The position numbers and the translations under genes are program-made. A stretch of 64,000 nucleotides of DNA. It comes from Longimicrobiales bacterium (GTDB lineage Bacteria; Gemmatimonadota; Gemmatimonadetes; Longimicrobiales; RSA9). Where the stretch lies: the NCBI GenBank assembly GCA_035461765.1, contig DATHUY010000147.1, positions 31,011 through 95,010 on the forward strand, given 5' to 3'. The notes beneath the pieces are model-generated. The model did not search any database. It saw only the letters and a program-made list of their open reading frames with translations, and had not been told where the DNA came from. Below, piece by piece: positions 1 to 8,154 of the stretch (its first letter is position 1; every line of letters begins with the position of its first letter).

Positions 1-638
1 ACGACAACGCCGTGCGTGGCCAGGCCCCACGCGAGGTCGCGAAACACCTTCGTTCCGCCCACCGTCTCGTCGCGGTCGTGCGGACCCGAGCCATGCACCA
101 GCACCATTGCCGCGTGCCGGTCGCCTTCCACCGGCACGGAGATCGTCCCCGGCAGCAGCCACGGCTCCTCACCCACCCGTACCTCTGCCTCGCGGAACTT
201 CGCCGCATCCGCGTACGGCGGGCCGGGTGTCGGCTCGGCCTCCGCCTCGGGCACCGCCCCAACCCAGAAACCCACCACCTCCGGCGCCGGTGAGAGCACT
301 ACCCGCAGCAGTACCGTATCGCGCTCGAAGTCACCGTAAAGCTCGACGGACTGCATCGTGTCGATCGCGGTCACACCACGCACCCGCTTCACCACGCCAT
401 CGCCCAGAGCGGTCCCGACCTGCCCCCATACCGTCTGCAGCTGCGTCGCACCCAGCCGGTCACGCAGCGATGGAGCCACCATCGCCTCCGCGCCCGCCCA
501 GTCCCCCTCCTGCAGCAGCCCCACGAAGCGCTGCGCGCTCGCCACCGCCGCGCTGTCTGTCAGCTGAGCTGAGCCCTGCCCCGGCATCGCGCCCAGCCCG
601 AGCACCAGCATCGCCACCATCGCACACCGCCTGTCCAT
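1..638 (-). CDS. Secreted DUF3887 + alpha/beta hydrolase, 3' end missing
   Basis: Only the first 212 codons are inside the window; the gene runs off the left edge. The ATG at 638 gives an N-terminal signal peptide (hydrophobic AMVAMLVLGLGAMPG followed by an SAQ cleavage site). Residues about 25-120 look like the DUF3887 (NTF2-like) domain that precedes many esterases. The stretch MVLVHGSGPHDRDET near residue 185 is the oxyanion-hole HGSG motif at the start of an alpha/beta hydrolase fold. The nucleophile and the rest of the triad lie outside the window, so the substrate cannot be judged; esterase or acyl-peptide hydrolase activity is a family expectation. A 20-bp palindrome lies 24 bp upstream of the start and matches the one in front of the ArsR gene, so repression by that protein is likely. 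Confidence 0.85.
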   Translation of the reverse strand, partial: MDRRCAMVAMLVLGLGAMPGQGSAQLTDSAAVASAQRFVGLLQEGDWAGAEAMVAPSLRDRLGATQLQTVWGQVGTALGDGVVKRVRGVTAIDTMQSVELYGDFERDTVLLRVVLSPAPEVVGFWVGAVPEAEAEPTPGPPYADAAKFREAEVRVGEEPWLLPGTISVPVEGDRHAAMVLVHGSGPHDRDETVGGTKVFRDLAWGLATHGVV

Positions 639-662
639 GGCTCCTCCCGGACCCCTGCCAAC

Positions 663-682
663 ATTTAGATTGTTGTCTAAAT
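663..682. promoter_or_regulatory. ArsR/SdpR-type operator palindrome, copy 1
   Basis: Perfect inverted repeat with arms ATTTAGA and TCTAAAT around a 6-nt centre (TTGTTG). It lies between the APH-like kinase gene and the hydrolase gene and overlaps an AT-rich -10-like TATATT on the minus strand. It matches the palindrome at 4238..4257 at 19 of 20 positions, in otherwise very GC-rich DNA. ArsR proteins bind such palindromes over their promoters. Binding by the ArsR protein encoded at 3933..4223 is inferred from the shared sequence. Confidence 0.8.
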
Positions 683-761
683 ATAGTCTCGCACCCGCGC
701 AGCCGTCCAGACCAGGCTGGTCACGCGGCTGGCGCGCCCCGGCGCGGCTGGAGTACAGACG

Positions 762-2138
762 TCAGGCGATGTGGCTGACGGAGTCCGTGAGGCGTTCGAG
801 GCCGGTGCGCAGCAGCGCAGGGATGGTACACTCGAGCTCCCAGGTAAAGCCGGTGGCGGGCAGGAGCTCTGCGTGGACTGTGGCTGCGCGCTGAAAGGGT
901 GCGAGACGCCGGGCGATGTCGAATGCGCGGACGAGATGATCGTGGGGTGCGAGGTCGTCCCAGGGCGCGAGATAGCTGTCGCGGATTCTGCGCTGAGCGA
1001 CACGGGAGACGGAAGGCAGCAGTTGCACGGCGTCGTCGAGCAGGGCGGCGATGGCGAAGAAGGGATGGGATATGGCGCTGTCGGACCAGTCGAGATAGAC
1101 GGGCGCGGTGACGGTACTGAGGATGTTACCGGCGCGCAGGTCGCCATAGTCGAGGCAGTCGGGCAGGTCGAAGCTGGCGAGCTCCTCGCAGAGGGTGAGG
1201 AGCGTGGTCACCAGTCCGGCCGTTCGTTCTATGTCCCGCCGCGGCAGGCCGCAGGGATGTCCGAGCATCATGACGGACGTGTCGGCGCACAGCGGCGGCA
1301 GCCGGCGGGCCAGAACATCGAGCTGGCGGGAGGGGCAGCCGATGGCGCGCAACTCGGGGCACGCGTGCACGGTGTCGAGCTGTATCTCCGCCATGCGCCG
1401 GGCCGCACGATACCAGACTTCCTCTTCACGCTCCTCGCTGAGCGGCATGGCGCCGTTGCCGGCCTCGCGCTGGAGCAGCCAGCCGCGGCCGGCGTCGATG
1501 GCGAGCACTTCCGGCACGTTCTGCGGATATGTGCGGGCGAGCCACTGCATCAGGGCAGGCTCGTGCGCGAACATGAACGGAGCGGCGCGGAAGTAGAACG
1601 TGTCGGTATGGCCTCGAATGCGCATCACGAATGCGCGTTCGGAACCGCGCAGCTGCTCCGGAGTGCGCGTGGCCATGACGCCTGCTTCGCTGAGGCGGGC
1701 GACAGCCCACGCGAGCGCCTCGATGTACCAGCCTCTGTGCGACCAGGGTGCTCCTGTGACCGGGCGCTCACCGGTCTGCCGGTTGTACCAGGCGTGGGCG
1801 ACTTCGCGGACTTCCGGATCGGGGACATGCAGGAGACCGAGCTCGGCCGATCCCACCCATGTCGCCGCGGGAATCATGTCGTGTGGTGCGGAGTGATTCT
1901 CGAGCTCGTAGAGGCGGTCGATCTCTCCCGTGCGGGGGTCCGTGCGGCTGTGCACGCAGCGCAGGACCGTCGTTTCCATGCCATATCGCGCCGCCACTGC
2001 GCGGTTGACCTGGTTCGTCTCCTGCCACGTATATGACGCCGATTCCTCCCAGAACGGAAGCCGCCATTCGCCATGCGCGTTCATCATCAGCAGGCGCGGC
2101 TCGAGCGGGTGCGGCAGCAGCACGCTGTAACGCGTCAT
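762..2138 (-). CDS. Aminoglycoside phosphotransferase-like (APH) family protein
   Basis: A 458-residue cytoplasmic protein. The C-terminal half carries the kinase signature of the APH/choline kinase superfamily: LDYGDLRAGN (Brenner-type catalytic loop, with Tyr in place of the usual His) about residue 335, followed by LDWSD, the metal-binding DxD-like motif. The N-terminal ~180 residues are less recognisable and may form the small lobe plus an extra domain. Its ATG overlaps the TGA of the Rieske oxygenase by 4 bp (ATGA), so the two are translationally coupled. The substrate is unknown: small-molecule phosphorylation is likelier than antibiotic resistance, given the metabolic partner. Confidence 0.7.
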   Translation of the reverse strand: MTRYSVLLPHPLEPRLLMMNAHGEWRLPFWEESASYTWQETNQVNRAVAARYGMETTVLRCVHSRTDPRTGEIDRLYELENHSAPHDMIPAATWVGSAELGLLHVPDPEVREVAHAWYNRQTGERPVTGAPWSHRGWYIEALAWAVARLSEAGVMATRTPEQLRGSERAFVMRIRGHTDTFYFRAAPFMFAHEPALMQWLARTYPQNVPEVLAIDAGRGWLLQREAGNGAMPLSEEREEEVWYRAARRMAEIQLDTVHACPELRAIGCPSRQLDVLARRLPPLCADTSVMMLGHPCGLPRRDIERTAGLVTTLLTLCEELASFDLPDCLDYGDLRAGNILSTVTAPVYLDWSDSAISHPFFAIAALLDDAVQLLPSVSRVAQRRIRDSYLAPWDDLAPHDHLVRAFDIARRLAPFQRAATVHAELLPATGFTWELECTIPALLRTGLERLTDSVSHIA

Positions 2139-3229
2139 CCCGCTGCGTTCAGCACGCGTGCAAGCAGGCCGTGCAGATGGTGTGTCCCGGTTTCGCGGCG
2201 GGGCGAGTAGCGGCCGCGGTCGTAGAGGCGCGAGCGCACACCGCGCTGCACCGACTCCACCACTTCCTCATCCTCCATCTCGACGCGATGCAGGTCTCCA
2301 CCCGCACCGACGCCCCTGAGGGATGCGTCGTGCACATATGTCAGGAACGACACGCGCGTACGCTCCGGTCCGAGTGGCTGCACGATGTTCACTGACAGGC
2401 CCCAGGGATAGAAGTTCAGCATGAGGTTCGGAAACAGCCAGAAGTACCAGCCGGCGATCCGCGTGCCCGCATCCGGGTGACCGGCGGGCAGGTCGAACGC
2501 GGGCTCATCCCCCCTGGCCGGGCCGATCTGCACGCTGCACCATTCGTACAGCTCCGTGCGATACGTGTCGTAATCGAGCTTGTCCGACAGACTCCTGCCG
2601 TGCACGTAGGGGATGTGGAATTCTTCGAGATAGTTCTCCGTGTATAACGCCCAGTGGCAGTTCATCAGGTAGTCGCGTGATGAATCCGCGTCGAACTCGA
2701 AGCCGTCGAGCGGCAGCCACCCGACCCGGGCAATGACCGGCGCGATCCACTCATCAAACGACATCAGCGGATCCAGCGACGTGAACAGCAGCGGTCCGAA
2801 TGCGTGCAGCGGCAGGCGCGGCAGGTCGTCGGCCGCGGACGGGAAGCCGTGCACACCATCGAACTCCGGCATATGCTGGAAACGGCCGTCCAGGCCGAAC
2901 CGCCGGCCGTGATACCGGCAGCGCAGCGTGTTCACATGACCCTCGCCCTCCACGACGAGGGCGCCGCGGTGCGTGCACACGTTGGACAGGCAGTGAGCTT
3001 CGTCCGCCTGATCGCGCGTGAGCACCAGAGGCTCGTCCAGGCAGCCCGGCAGCAGCGTGAACGGCACCACGCGTCCCGGCGCTTTCAGCCTGCCAGCATC
3101 ACCGGCGTACTGCCAGCTCCGTGCGAAGATATGCTCGCGCTGCTGCGCGTATGCCGCCGCATCGTGATACAGCTCCGATGGCGGCGTGCTCGCACGCCTG
3201 ATATCGGCATCGATCTCGAACGGATTCAT
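2135..3229 (-). CDS. Rieske [2Fe-2S] oxygenase, choline/carnitine monooxygenase-like alpha subunit
   Basis: A 364-residue Rieske non-haem iron oxygenase. CTHRGAL (Cys85, His87) and CRYHG (Cys104, His107) are the 2Fe-2S ligands. The motif ENYLEEFHIPYVH (His205, His210) is the mononuclear iron site of the SRPBCC-type catalytic domain. The spacing and the ENYLE-H-IPYVH form resemble choline and carnitine monooxygenases more than aromatic dioxygenases, but the substrate is not determined. The ATG at 3229 is chosen because the upstream open frame reads antisense-like, low-quality protein over the SdpI gene. No reductase or ferredoxin partner is visible nearby, so electrons must come from elsewhere. 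It overlaps the downstream kinase by 4 bp and follows the SdpI gene after 62 bp, perhaps in the same transcript. Confidence 0.88.
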   Translation of the reverse strand: MNPFEIDADIRRASTPPSELYHDAAAYAQQREHIFARSWQYAGDAGRLKAPGRVVPFTLLPGCLDEPLVLTRDQADEAHCLSNVCTHRGALVVEGEGHVNTLRCRYHGRRFGLDGRFQHMPEFDGVHGFPSAADDLPRLPLHAFGPLLFTSLDPLMSFDEWIAPVIARVGWLPLDGFEFDADSSRDYLMNCHWALYTENYLEEFHIPYVHGRSLSDKLDYDTYRTELYEWCSVQIGPARGDEPAFDLPAGHPDAGTRIAGWYFWLFPNLMLNFYPWGLSVNIVQPLGPERTRVSFLTYVHDASLRGVGAGGDLHRVEMEDEEVVESVQRGVRSRLYDRGRYSPRRETGTHHLHGLLARVLNAAG

Positions 3230-3291
3230 GACGCTCTCGCAGGTCGAGGCTGGCGGATGGCTCCACAATCTGTGCCGCAGACCCGCCACGT

Positions 3292-3936
3292 TCAAGTGCG
3301 CAGATCCCGCTCCCTGCGGTACAGCACGTAGGAGTATGCCGCCGGAATCAGTGCCGCAGACATCATCGCCACCATCGAAACGCCAAACGCCAGCTTCGTC
3401 GGCAGCAGCGCGGCCGCAACCGCGATCAGTCCACCGATCACGAACGTGAAGCCCGCCAGACGATGCGTCGCCCGCCACACTGTTTCGCTCTCCAGCGTCC
3501 AGGGCGTGCGTATGCCCATCCACCAGTTCGACCGCAGCCGCGGCAGATAGTTGCCCAACGCCGCGAACAGCAGCCCCACCAGAACCAGGATCGCCCGCGT
3601 CATGTCAATCGCCCAGCCGAGCGCGATCCCCAGCGTCAGCACGTGCATCGCCCCCATGAACAAGACGATCACGTTCAGAATCAGCCAGAACGTCGGGTCG
3701 AAACGATCGTAGTTCCTGCGCCGCGGATCCACCCGCCGCAGCACCGGCAGCAGCAGCCACACCGCCGCTGCCATGACCGGCGCAAGCAGCGAACCCCACA
3801 GCCGGCCCGACCAGCCATCCACTTCACCGCTCAGGTTCCAGTGCGTCGGAATCCTCTCCGGCAGCTCAGCATACACCAGCGCCGTAAAGACCAGCATGCC
3901 GCCGATCACCAACGGTCCGATCCACCTCTTCGTCAT
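3292..3936 (-). CDS. SdpI-like DUF1648 membrane protein
   Basis: A 214-residue protein with about six hydrophobic segments. The N-terminal DUF1648 motif (ELPERIPTHWNLSGEVDGWS) follows the first transmembrane helix and the SdpI domain ends with the NWWMGIRTPWTLESE signature. In Bacillus subtilis SdpI is the immunity protein and signal sensor that sequesters the ArsR-type repressor SdpR. Here it overlaps the ArsR gene by 4 bp, the same gene pairing. No toxin resembling SdpC was seen. The protein is therefore best read as the membrane partner or sensor of the repressor, not as proven immunity. Confidence 0.88.
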   Translation of the reverse strand: MTKRWIGPLVIGGMLVFTALVYAELPERIPTHWNLSGEVDGWSGRLWGSLLAPVMAAAVWLLLPVLRRVDPRRRNYDRFDPTFWLILNVIVLFMGAMHVLTLGIALGWAIDMTRAILVLVGLLFAALGNYLPRLRSNWWMGIRTPWTLESETVWRATHRLAGFTFVIGGLIAVAAALLPTKLAFGVSMVAMMSAALIPAAYSYVLYRRERDLRT

Positions 3937-4223
3937 CCTTCGCCCCCATCTCCGTTGCCGACCTCTCCGACATCCAGCAGCGTCATCATCTGACTCACGA
4001 ACTCCTGGAAGACCGTGCTGTCCAGTGAATACACGATCGTGCGGCCCTCCCGCTGCGCCTGCACCAGCCCCGCCTCCTTCAACACACTCAGATGATGCGA
4101 CACCGATGCACCCGTGATCGGAAACCGCGATGCAATCTCACCGGCGGTCAGGTCGCCCTTCCGCAGCGCCCGCAATATCTCGCGGCGAGTCGGATCACCC
4201 AGCGCACGTAATGTCTCGTCCAT
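3933..4223 (-). CDS. ArsR family autorepressor, SdpR type
   Basis: A 96-residue winged-helix repressor. ALGDPTRREILRAL at the N terminus and GASVSHHLSVLKEAGLV as the recognition helix are classical ArsR features; no metal-binding ELCVCDL motif is present, consistent with the SdpR subfamily. ATG at 4223 is preferred because family members begin MDETxxAL; an in-frame TTG at 4229 would add two residues. A palindrome ends 15 bp upstream of the ATG, the usual place for autorepression. It is the first gene of a minus-strand cluster with the SdpI-like gene and probably the Rieske and kinase genes. Confidence 0.92.
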   Translation of the reverse strand: MDETLRALGDPTRREILRALRKGDLTAGEIASRFPITGASVSHHLSVLKEAGLVQAQREGRTIVYSLDSTVFQEFVSQMMTLLDVGEVGNGDGGEG

Positions 4224-4237
4224 CCGCAACCGCTTTC

Positions 4238-4257
4238 ATTTAGATAGTTGTCTAAAT
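4238..4257. promoter_or_regulatory. ArsR/SdpR-type operator palindrome, copy 2
   Basis: Inverted repeat with arms ATTTAGA and TCTAAAT around TAGTTG, immediately upstream of the ArsR gene and overlapping an AT-rich GATATT that may be its -10. It matches copy 1 at 663..682 except at one central base. Probable autoregulatory operator. Confidence 0.85.
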
Positions 4258-4397
4258 ATCAGGTGGGCTCCCGGTACGGTCAAGCGCGCGTGCGCGGTCG
4301 AGGCGCGGCGGGTGCTTCATCAGGGGTGGCGCGGCCGCGTGCCAGCGGCGAATATAGGATCCTGCATGCAATCCCCGGAACGAGCGGAGTCAGCGCG

Positions 4398-6137
4398 ATG
4401 AGACAGGCAGGAGAACGTCTGCGGATACTGGTGGTGGGACTGCTGGCTGCGGGCTGTGCGGCGGGAACGCCGGAGTCGGAGACGGCGGATCTCGTGTTGC
4501 GGAACGGTCACGTGGTAACGGTCGACTCGGCGCGGCCGGAAGCGGAGGCCGTGGCGGTGCGTGGTCACTCGATCCTGGCGGTGGGCAGCGATGAGGAGAT
4601 GGAGAGCTACATCGGGGCCGACACGGAGGTGATCGACCTGGCGGGTCGGCTGGCGATTCCGGGCTTCATCGAGGGTCACGGCCATTTCCCGGGCGTGGGA
4701 GAGATGCTGCTGAATCTCGATCTGATGAACGTGCGCAACTGGGACGAGATCGTGGCGATGGTCGGCGCGGCAGCGCGCGATGCGAAGCAGGATGCGTGGA
4801 TCGTCGGGCGAGGCTGGCACCAGGAGAAGTGGGACCGTGTGCCGGAGGTGACTGTGGACGGAGTGCCGGTGCATGCGTCGCTGGACGGGGTGTCACCGAA
4901 CAACCCGGTGTATCTGACGCACGCGAGCGGTCACGCGGCATTCGTGAACGGCAGGGCGCTGGAGCTGGCGGGAATCACGCGTGACACGCCGAACCCGCCC
5001 GGTGGCGAGATCGTGAAGGATGCTTCGGGTGAGCCGACGGGTCTGCTGCGCGAGACGGCGCAGGGGCTGGCGAGCCGGGCGCGCGCGCGCTCCGAGGCGG
5101 AGCGGCCGCGCGAGGATGTGATCGCGGAGCGGCGCCGCGTGATGGAGCTGGCGGCGCAGGAGGCGCTGTCGAAGGGCGTGACGAGCTTCCATGATGCCGG
5201 CACAGGCTTCGCCACGATCGACCTGATGAAGGAGCTGGAGGCTGAAGGCGCCCTGCCCGTCCGACTCTATGTGATGATCCGGGCTCCGAACGACGAGCTC
5301 GAGCGACGCCTGCCGGATTACCTGATGCCGGCGGACACGAACGATTTCCTGGTCGTGCGTGCGATCAAGGTCAGCATCGACGGCGCGCTCGGCTCGCACG
5401 GCGCGTGGCTGCTCGAGCCGTACGAGGACATGCCGACCAGCACCGGCCTCGCGCTGGTGGAGCCGGAATCGGTCGCGCGTACGGCGGAGCTGGCGATCGC
5501 GAACGGCTTCCAGCTGGCCGTTCATGCGATCGGCGACCGCGCGAACCGTGAGGTCCTCGACATCTACGAGCGTACGTTCGCCGCCAATCCCGACATGACG
5601 GATCCGCGCTGGCGCATCGAGCATGCGCAGCATCTGCATCCCGATGACATCCGCCGGTTCGGCGAGCTCGGTGTGGTGCCGGCCATGCAGGGTGTACACG
5701 CGACGTCCGACGCACCCTGGATCCCGAAGCGGCTCGGCGAGCAGCGGGCGCGCGAGGGCGCGTACATGTGGCAGGAGCTCATGAAGAGCGGCGCCGTCAT
5801 CGCGAACGGCACCGACGCTCCCGTCGAGGACGTGAACCCGATCGTCAGCTTCTACTCATCCGTATCGCGGCGGACGAACACGGGCGACGTCTTCTATCCC
5901 GCCCAGCGCATGACGCGCGAGGAAGCGCTCCGCAGCTACACGCTCAACAATGCGTACGCCGCGTTCGAAGAGGACGTGAAGGGCTCGCTGACGCCCGGCA
6001 AGCTGGCCGACATCGTCGTCCTGTCGAAGGACATCATGCGCGTGCCGGAGGAGGAGATCCCGACCGCCCAGGTGGATCTGACGATCGTCGGCGGCGAGGT
6101 GCGTTATCGGCGCGCGGAAAGCGTCACGCAGCGATAG
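4398..6137 (+). CDS. Lipoprotein amidohydrolase, YtcJ/NfdA-like
   Basis: A 579-residue metal-dependent amidohydrolase (amidohydrolase family 3, related to YtcJ and N-substituted formamide deformylase). The start at 4398 gives a lipoprotein signal with lipobox LAAGC, so the enzyme is predicted to be membrane-anchored outside the cytoplasm. GFIEGHGHF holds the HxH metal pair, VHAIGDRANRE and RIEHAQHL supply later histidines, and NGTDAP supplies the catalytic Asp. The substrate is unknown; hydrolysis of an amide or formamide is a family expectation. Upstream in-frame codons reach into the ArsR operator and are not used as a start. Confidence 0.88.
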   Translation: MRQAGERLRILVVGLLAAGCAAGTPESETADLVLRNGHVVTVDSARPEAEAVAVRGHSILAVGSDEEMESYIGADTEVIDLAGRLAIPGFIEGHGHFPGVGEMLLNLDLMNVRNWDEIVAMVGAAARDAKQDAWIVGRGWHQEKWDRVPEVTVDGVPVHASLDGVSPNNPVYLTHASGHAAFVNGRALELAGITRDTPNPPGGEIVKDASGEPTGLLRETAQGLASRARARSEAERPREDVIAERRRVMELAAQEALSKGVTSFHDAGTGFATIDLMKELEAEGALPVRLYVMIRAPNDELERRLPDYLMPADTNDFLVVRAIKVSIDGALGSHGAWLLEPYEDMPTSTGLALVEPESVARTAELAIANGFQLAVHAIGDRANREVLDIYERTFAANPDMTDPRWRIEHAQHLHPDDIRRFGELGVVPAMQGVHATSDAPWIPKRLGEQRAREGAYMWQELMKSGAVIANGTDAPVEDVNPIVSFYSSVSRRTNTGDVFYPAQRMTREEALRSYTLNNAYAAFEEDVKGSLTPGKLADIVVLSKDIMRVPEEEIPTAQVDLTIVGGEVRYRRAESVTQR

Positions 6138-6778
6138 GCCGCCGAGATTGATTCGCGGCCGATCGACCATCGGTTGCCGGGCCGCCACGGCGCGCACAAT
6201 CCTCCATTTGCCTGGGCCGCACCGCACTGAATGGAGGATTCGGCGCGCTACGCGCGCCGAACTTTCCATCGCAGCTTCGCGGCCGGCCTCCTGTGGTCAG
6301 TTCGCAGCGCATAGCGCTGCGAATCCTCCATCTTGAGGGTGATACCGTGCCGAATGGTCGATTCGCGGCGCCACCGCCCTCGCGGCAATGCGATCGAGAG
6401 CGGCGGCCGCCCGCCGACAGTAGTCCACGGCCGCTCACGGCGCGCACAATCGTCCAATTGCCGGCACCGCACCGTCGGGATGGAGGGTTCGCCGCGCTAT
6501 GCGTGCCGAATTCTCCATCGCAGCTTCGAGGCCCACCGTCCGTGGTCAGTTCGCAGCGCATAGCGCTGCGAATCCTCCATCTGGGCCTGATGTGTGGCGC
6601 GAATGGTCGATTGGCGGCGCCCCGGCCGCGCGGCCTGGGTAATTCAATGTGCGAACCGACCATTGAGCCGCAACGCCTGTGAGCCGCCCGCCTCCCGCCG
6701 CGCTCCCGTTTGCTTCCCGCGCCGCGGCCGGCCACATTTGGCCCGACCCTCTGCAACCTTCGACCCGCCTCGAATGCG
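6138..6778. repeat. Intergenic block with duplicated hairpin unit
   Basis: No gene is supported in this 641-bp stretch. An imperfect unit of about 183 bp at 6191..6373 recurs at 6441..6622 (offset 249-250 bp). A core of about 40 bp is identical (6294..6333 and 6543..6582). Each unit has a GC-rich hairpin, TTCGGCGCGC/GCGCGCCGAA at 6239..6261 (decayed in unit 2), then TTCGCAGCGC/GCGCTGCGAA at 6301..6323 and 6550..6572, each with a 3-nt loop. Short ATGGAGGATTCG/CGAATCCTCCAT words recur in both orientations, so alternative pairings are possible. Confidence 0.8.
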
Positions 6779-8014
6779 ATGACCATGCGTAAGACGATGA
6801 TTCTCCCGCTGCTGCCGCTGATCCTGGCAGCAGCCTGCTCGACGGCCGGCGGCCAGTCGGGTTCCGGCGATGCGACGGACGCAGCGGTGCGCGTACGTTC
6901 GATTCTGTCGACGACGCCGCTCGTCGATGGGCACAATGACCTTCCCTGGGCGGTGCGGCAGTACGAGGCCGCGCCACACGATGTGGTGGCGTACGACCTG
7001 CGCACGCGGACGCCGGGGCATACGGACATCGAGCGCCTGCGCCGCGGCCGGGTGGGCGCACAGTTCTGGTCGGTCTACATCCCGCACAACGCAATCGAGG
7101 AAGGTGCGGCGAAGACGCAGCTGGAGCAGATCGATATCGCGCATCAGATAATCCAGCGCTATCCCGACGTGTTCGAGCTCGCGCTGACGACCGCCGATGC
7201 TGAAAGGATCTTCCGCTCCGGGCGGATTGCATCGATGCTCGGCATGGAAGGCGGCCATGCGATCGAGAACTCGCTCGGAGCACTGCGCGCGTTCTACGAC
7301 CTCGGCGTCCGCTACATGACGCTGACGCACTCCGCGAACATCGACTGGGCGGACTCGTGCTGTGCCCTGCGCGAGCACGGTGGCCTGACCGAGTTCGGCC
7401 GTGAGGTGGTGCGGGAGATGAACCGGCTGGGAATGCTGGTCGACCTGTCGCACGTATCGGGCGAATCGATGCACGATGCACTCGACGTGACGGAGGCCCC
7501 GGTCATCTTCTCCCACTCATCGGCGCGCGCTCTCACGGAGCATCCCCGCAACGTGCCGGATGATGTGCTGCAGCGCCTTCGTGAGAACGGGGGCGTGGTG
7601 ATGGTGACATTCGTACCGTCGTTCATCAGCAGGGAGGTCATGCAGTGGTCGCAGCTGCCGCCGACGCAGCGCAGTGCGACGCCGGAACCGAAAGCGACGA
7701 TCGACGACGTGATCCGCCACATCGAGCACGTGCGCGATGTCGCCGGTATCGACCATGTCGGTATTGGTGCGGACTATGACGGTATCGATTCGACGCCGGT
7801 CGGCCTCGAGGACGTCTCGTCGTATCCGGTGCTGCTTGCGGAGCTGGCGCGCCGCGGCTGGAGCGATGCGGACCTGCGGAAGCTCGTCGGCGAGAACGCG
7901 ATGCGTGTGTGGCGCGAAACGGAGCGTGTCGCGGCGCGCCTGCGTCAGCAGCGTCCGGCCTCTACCGCCACGATCGAAGGCCTCGACGGCCTGACCGCGC
8001 CGCCGTCGAGGTAA
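6779..8014 (+). CDS. Membrane dipeptidase, peptidase family M19, lipoprotein
   Basis: A 411-residue renal-dipeptidase-type metallopeptidase. The start at ATG 6779 (or ATG 6785) yields a lipoprotein signal ending in LILAAAC. DGHNDLPWA is the HxD metal motif, MEGGHAIE supplies the bridging Glu, LSHVSGES and SHSSAR supply the metal histidines, and IGADYDGI holds the late Asp. M19 enzymes cleave dipeptides, often with D-residues, in a binuclear zinc site; periplasmic peptide or cell-wall fragment turnover fits the localisation. It is separated from the amidohydrolase gene by the hairpin-rich block. Confidence 0.9.
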   Translation: MTMRKTMILPLLPLILAAACSTAGGQSGSGDATDAAVRVRSILSTTPLVDGHNDLPWAVRQYEAAPHDVVAYDLRTRTPGHTDIERLRRGRVGAQFWSVYIPHNAIEEGAAKTQLEQIDIAHQIIQRYPDVFELALTTADAERIFRSGRIASMLGMEGGHAIENSLGALRAFYDLGVRYMTLTHSANIDWADSCCALREHGGLTEFGREVVREMNRLGMLVDLSHVSGESMHDALDVTEAPVIFSHSSARALTEHPRNVPDDVLQRLRENGGVVMVTFVPSFISREVMQWSQLPPTQRSATPEPKATIDDVIRHIEHVRDVAGIDHVGIGADYDGIDSTPVGLEDVSSYPVLLAELARRGWSDADLRKLVGENAMRVWRETERVAARLRQQRPASTATIEGLDGLTAPPSR

Positions 8015-8081
8015 CGCGCCCGACGCGTCACTTCGGCACCACACAGCGCCACGCGACCTGACAGCGCGTACCGTACAAAGC

Positions 8082-8118
8082 GAAGGGAGGAGACGCCGAG
8101 CGGCGCTCCTCCCTTCTT
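8082..8118. terminator. Bidirectional terminator hairpin
   Basis: Perfect 11-bp stem GAAGGGAGGAG / CTCCTCCCTTC with a 13-nt GC-rich loop, between the converging M19 dipeptidase and VPS10-like genes. Short T-rich tails follow on both strands. Confidence 0.7.
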
Positions 8119-8154
8119 CACATCATGCTGCGCCGCTATTGACGCAGGAGCGCG

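Noticed and set aside
3292..4229. A complete Sdp toxin-immunity system
   Set aside because: Repressor and SdpI-like genes are present but no SdpC-like toxin or SdpA/SdpB maturation genes are within reach.
6191..6622. CRISPR-like repeats
   Set aside because: Only two long imperfect units with palindromes, no short regularly spaced repeats and no cas genes.
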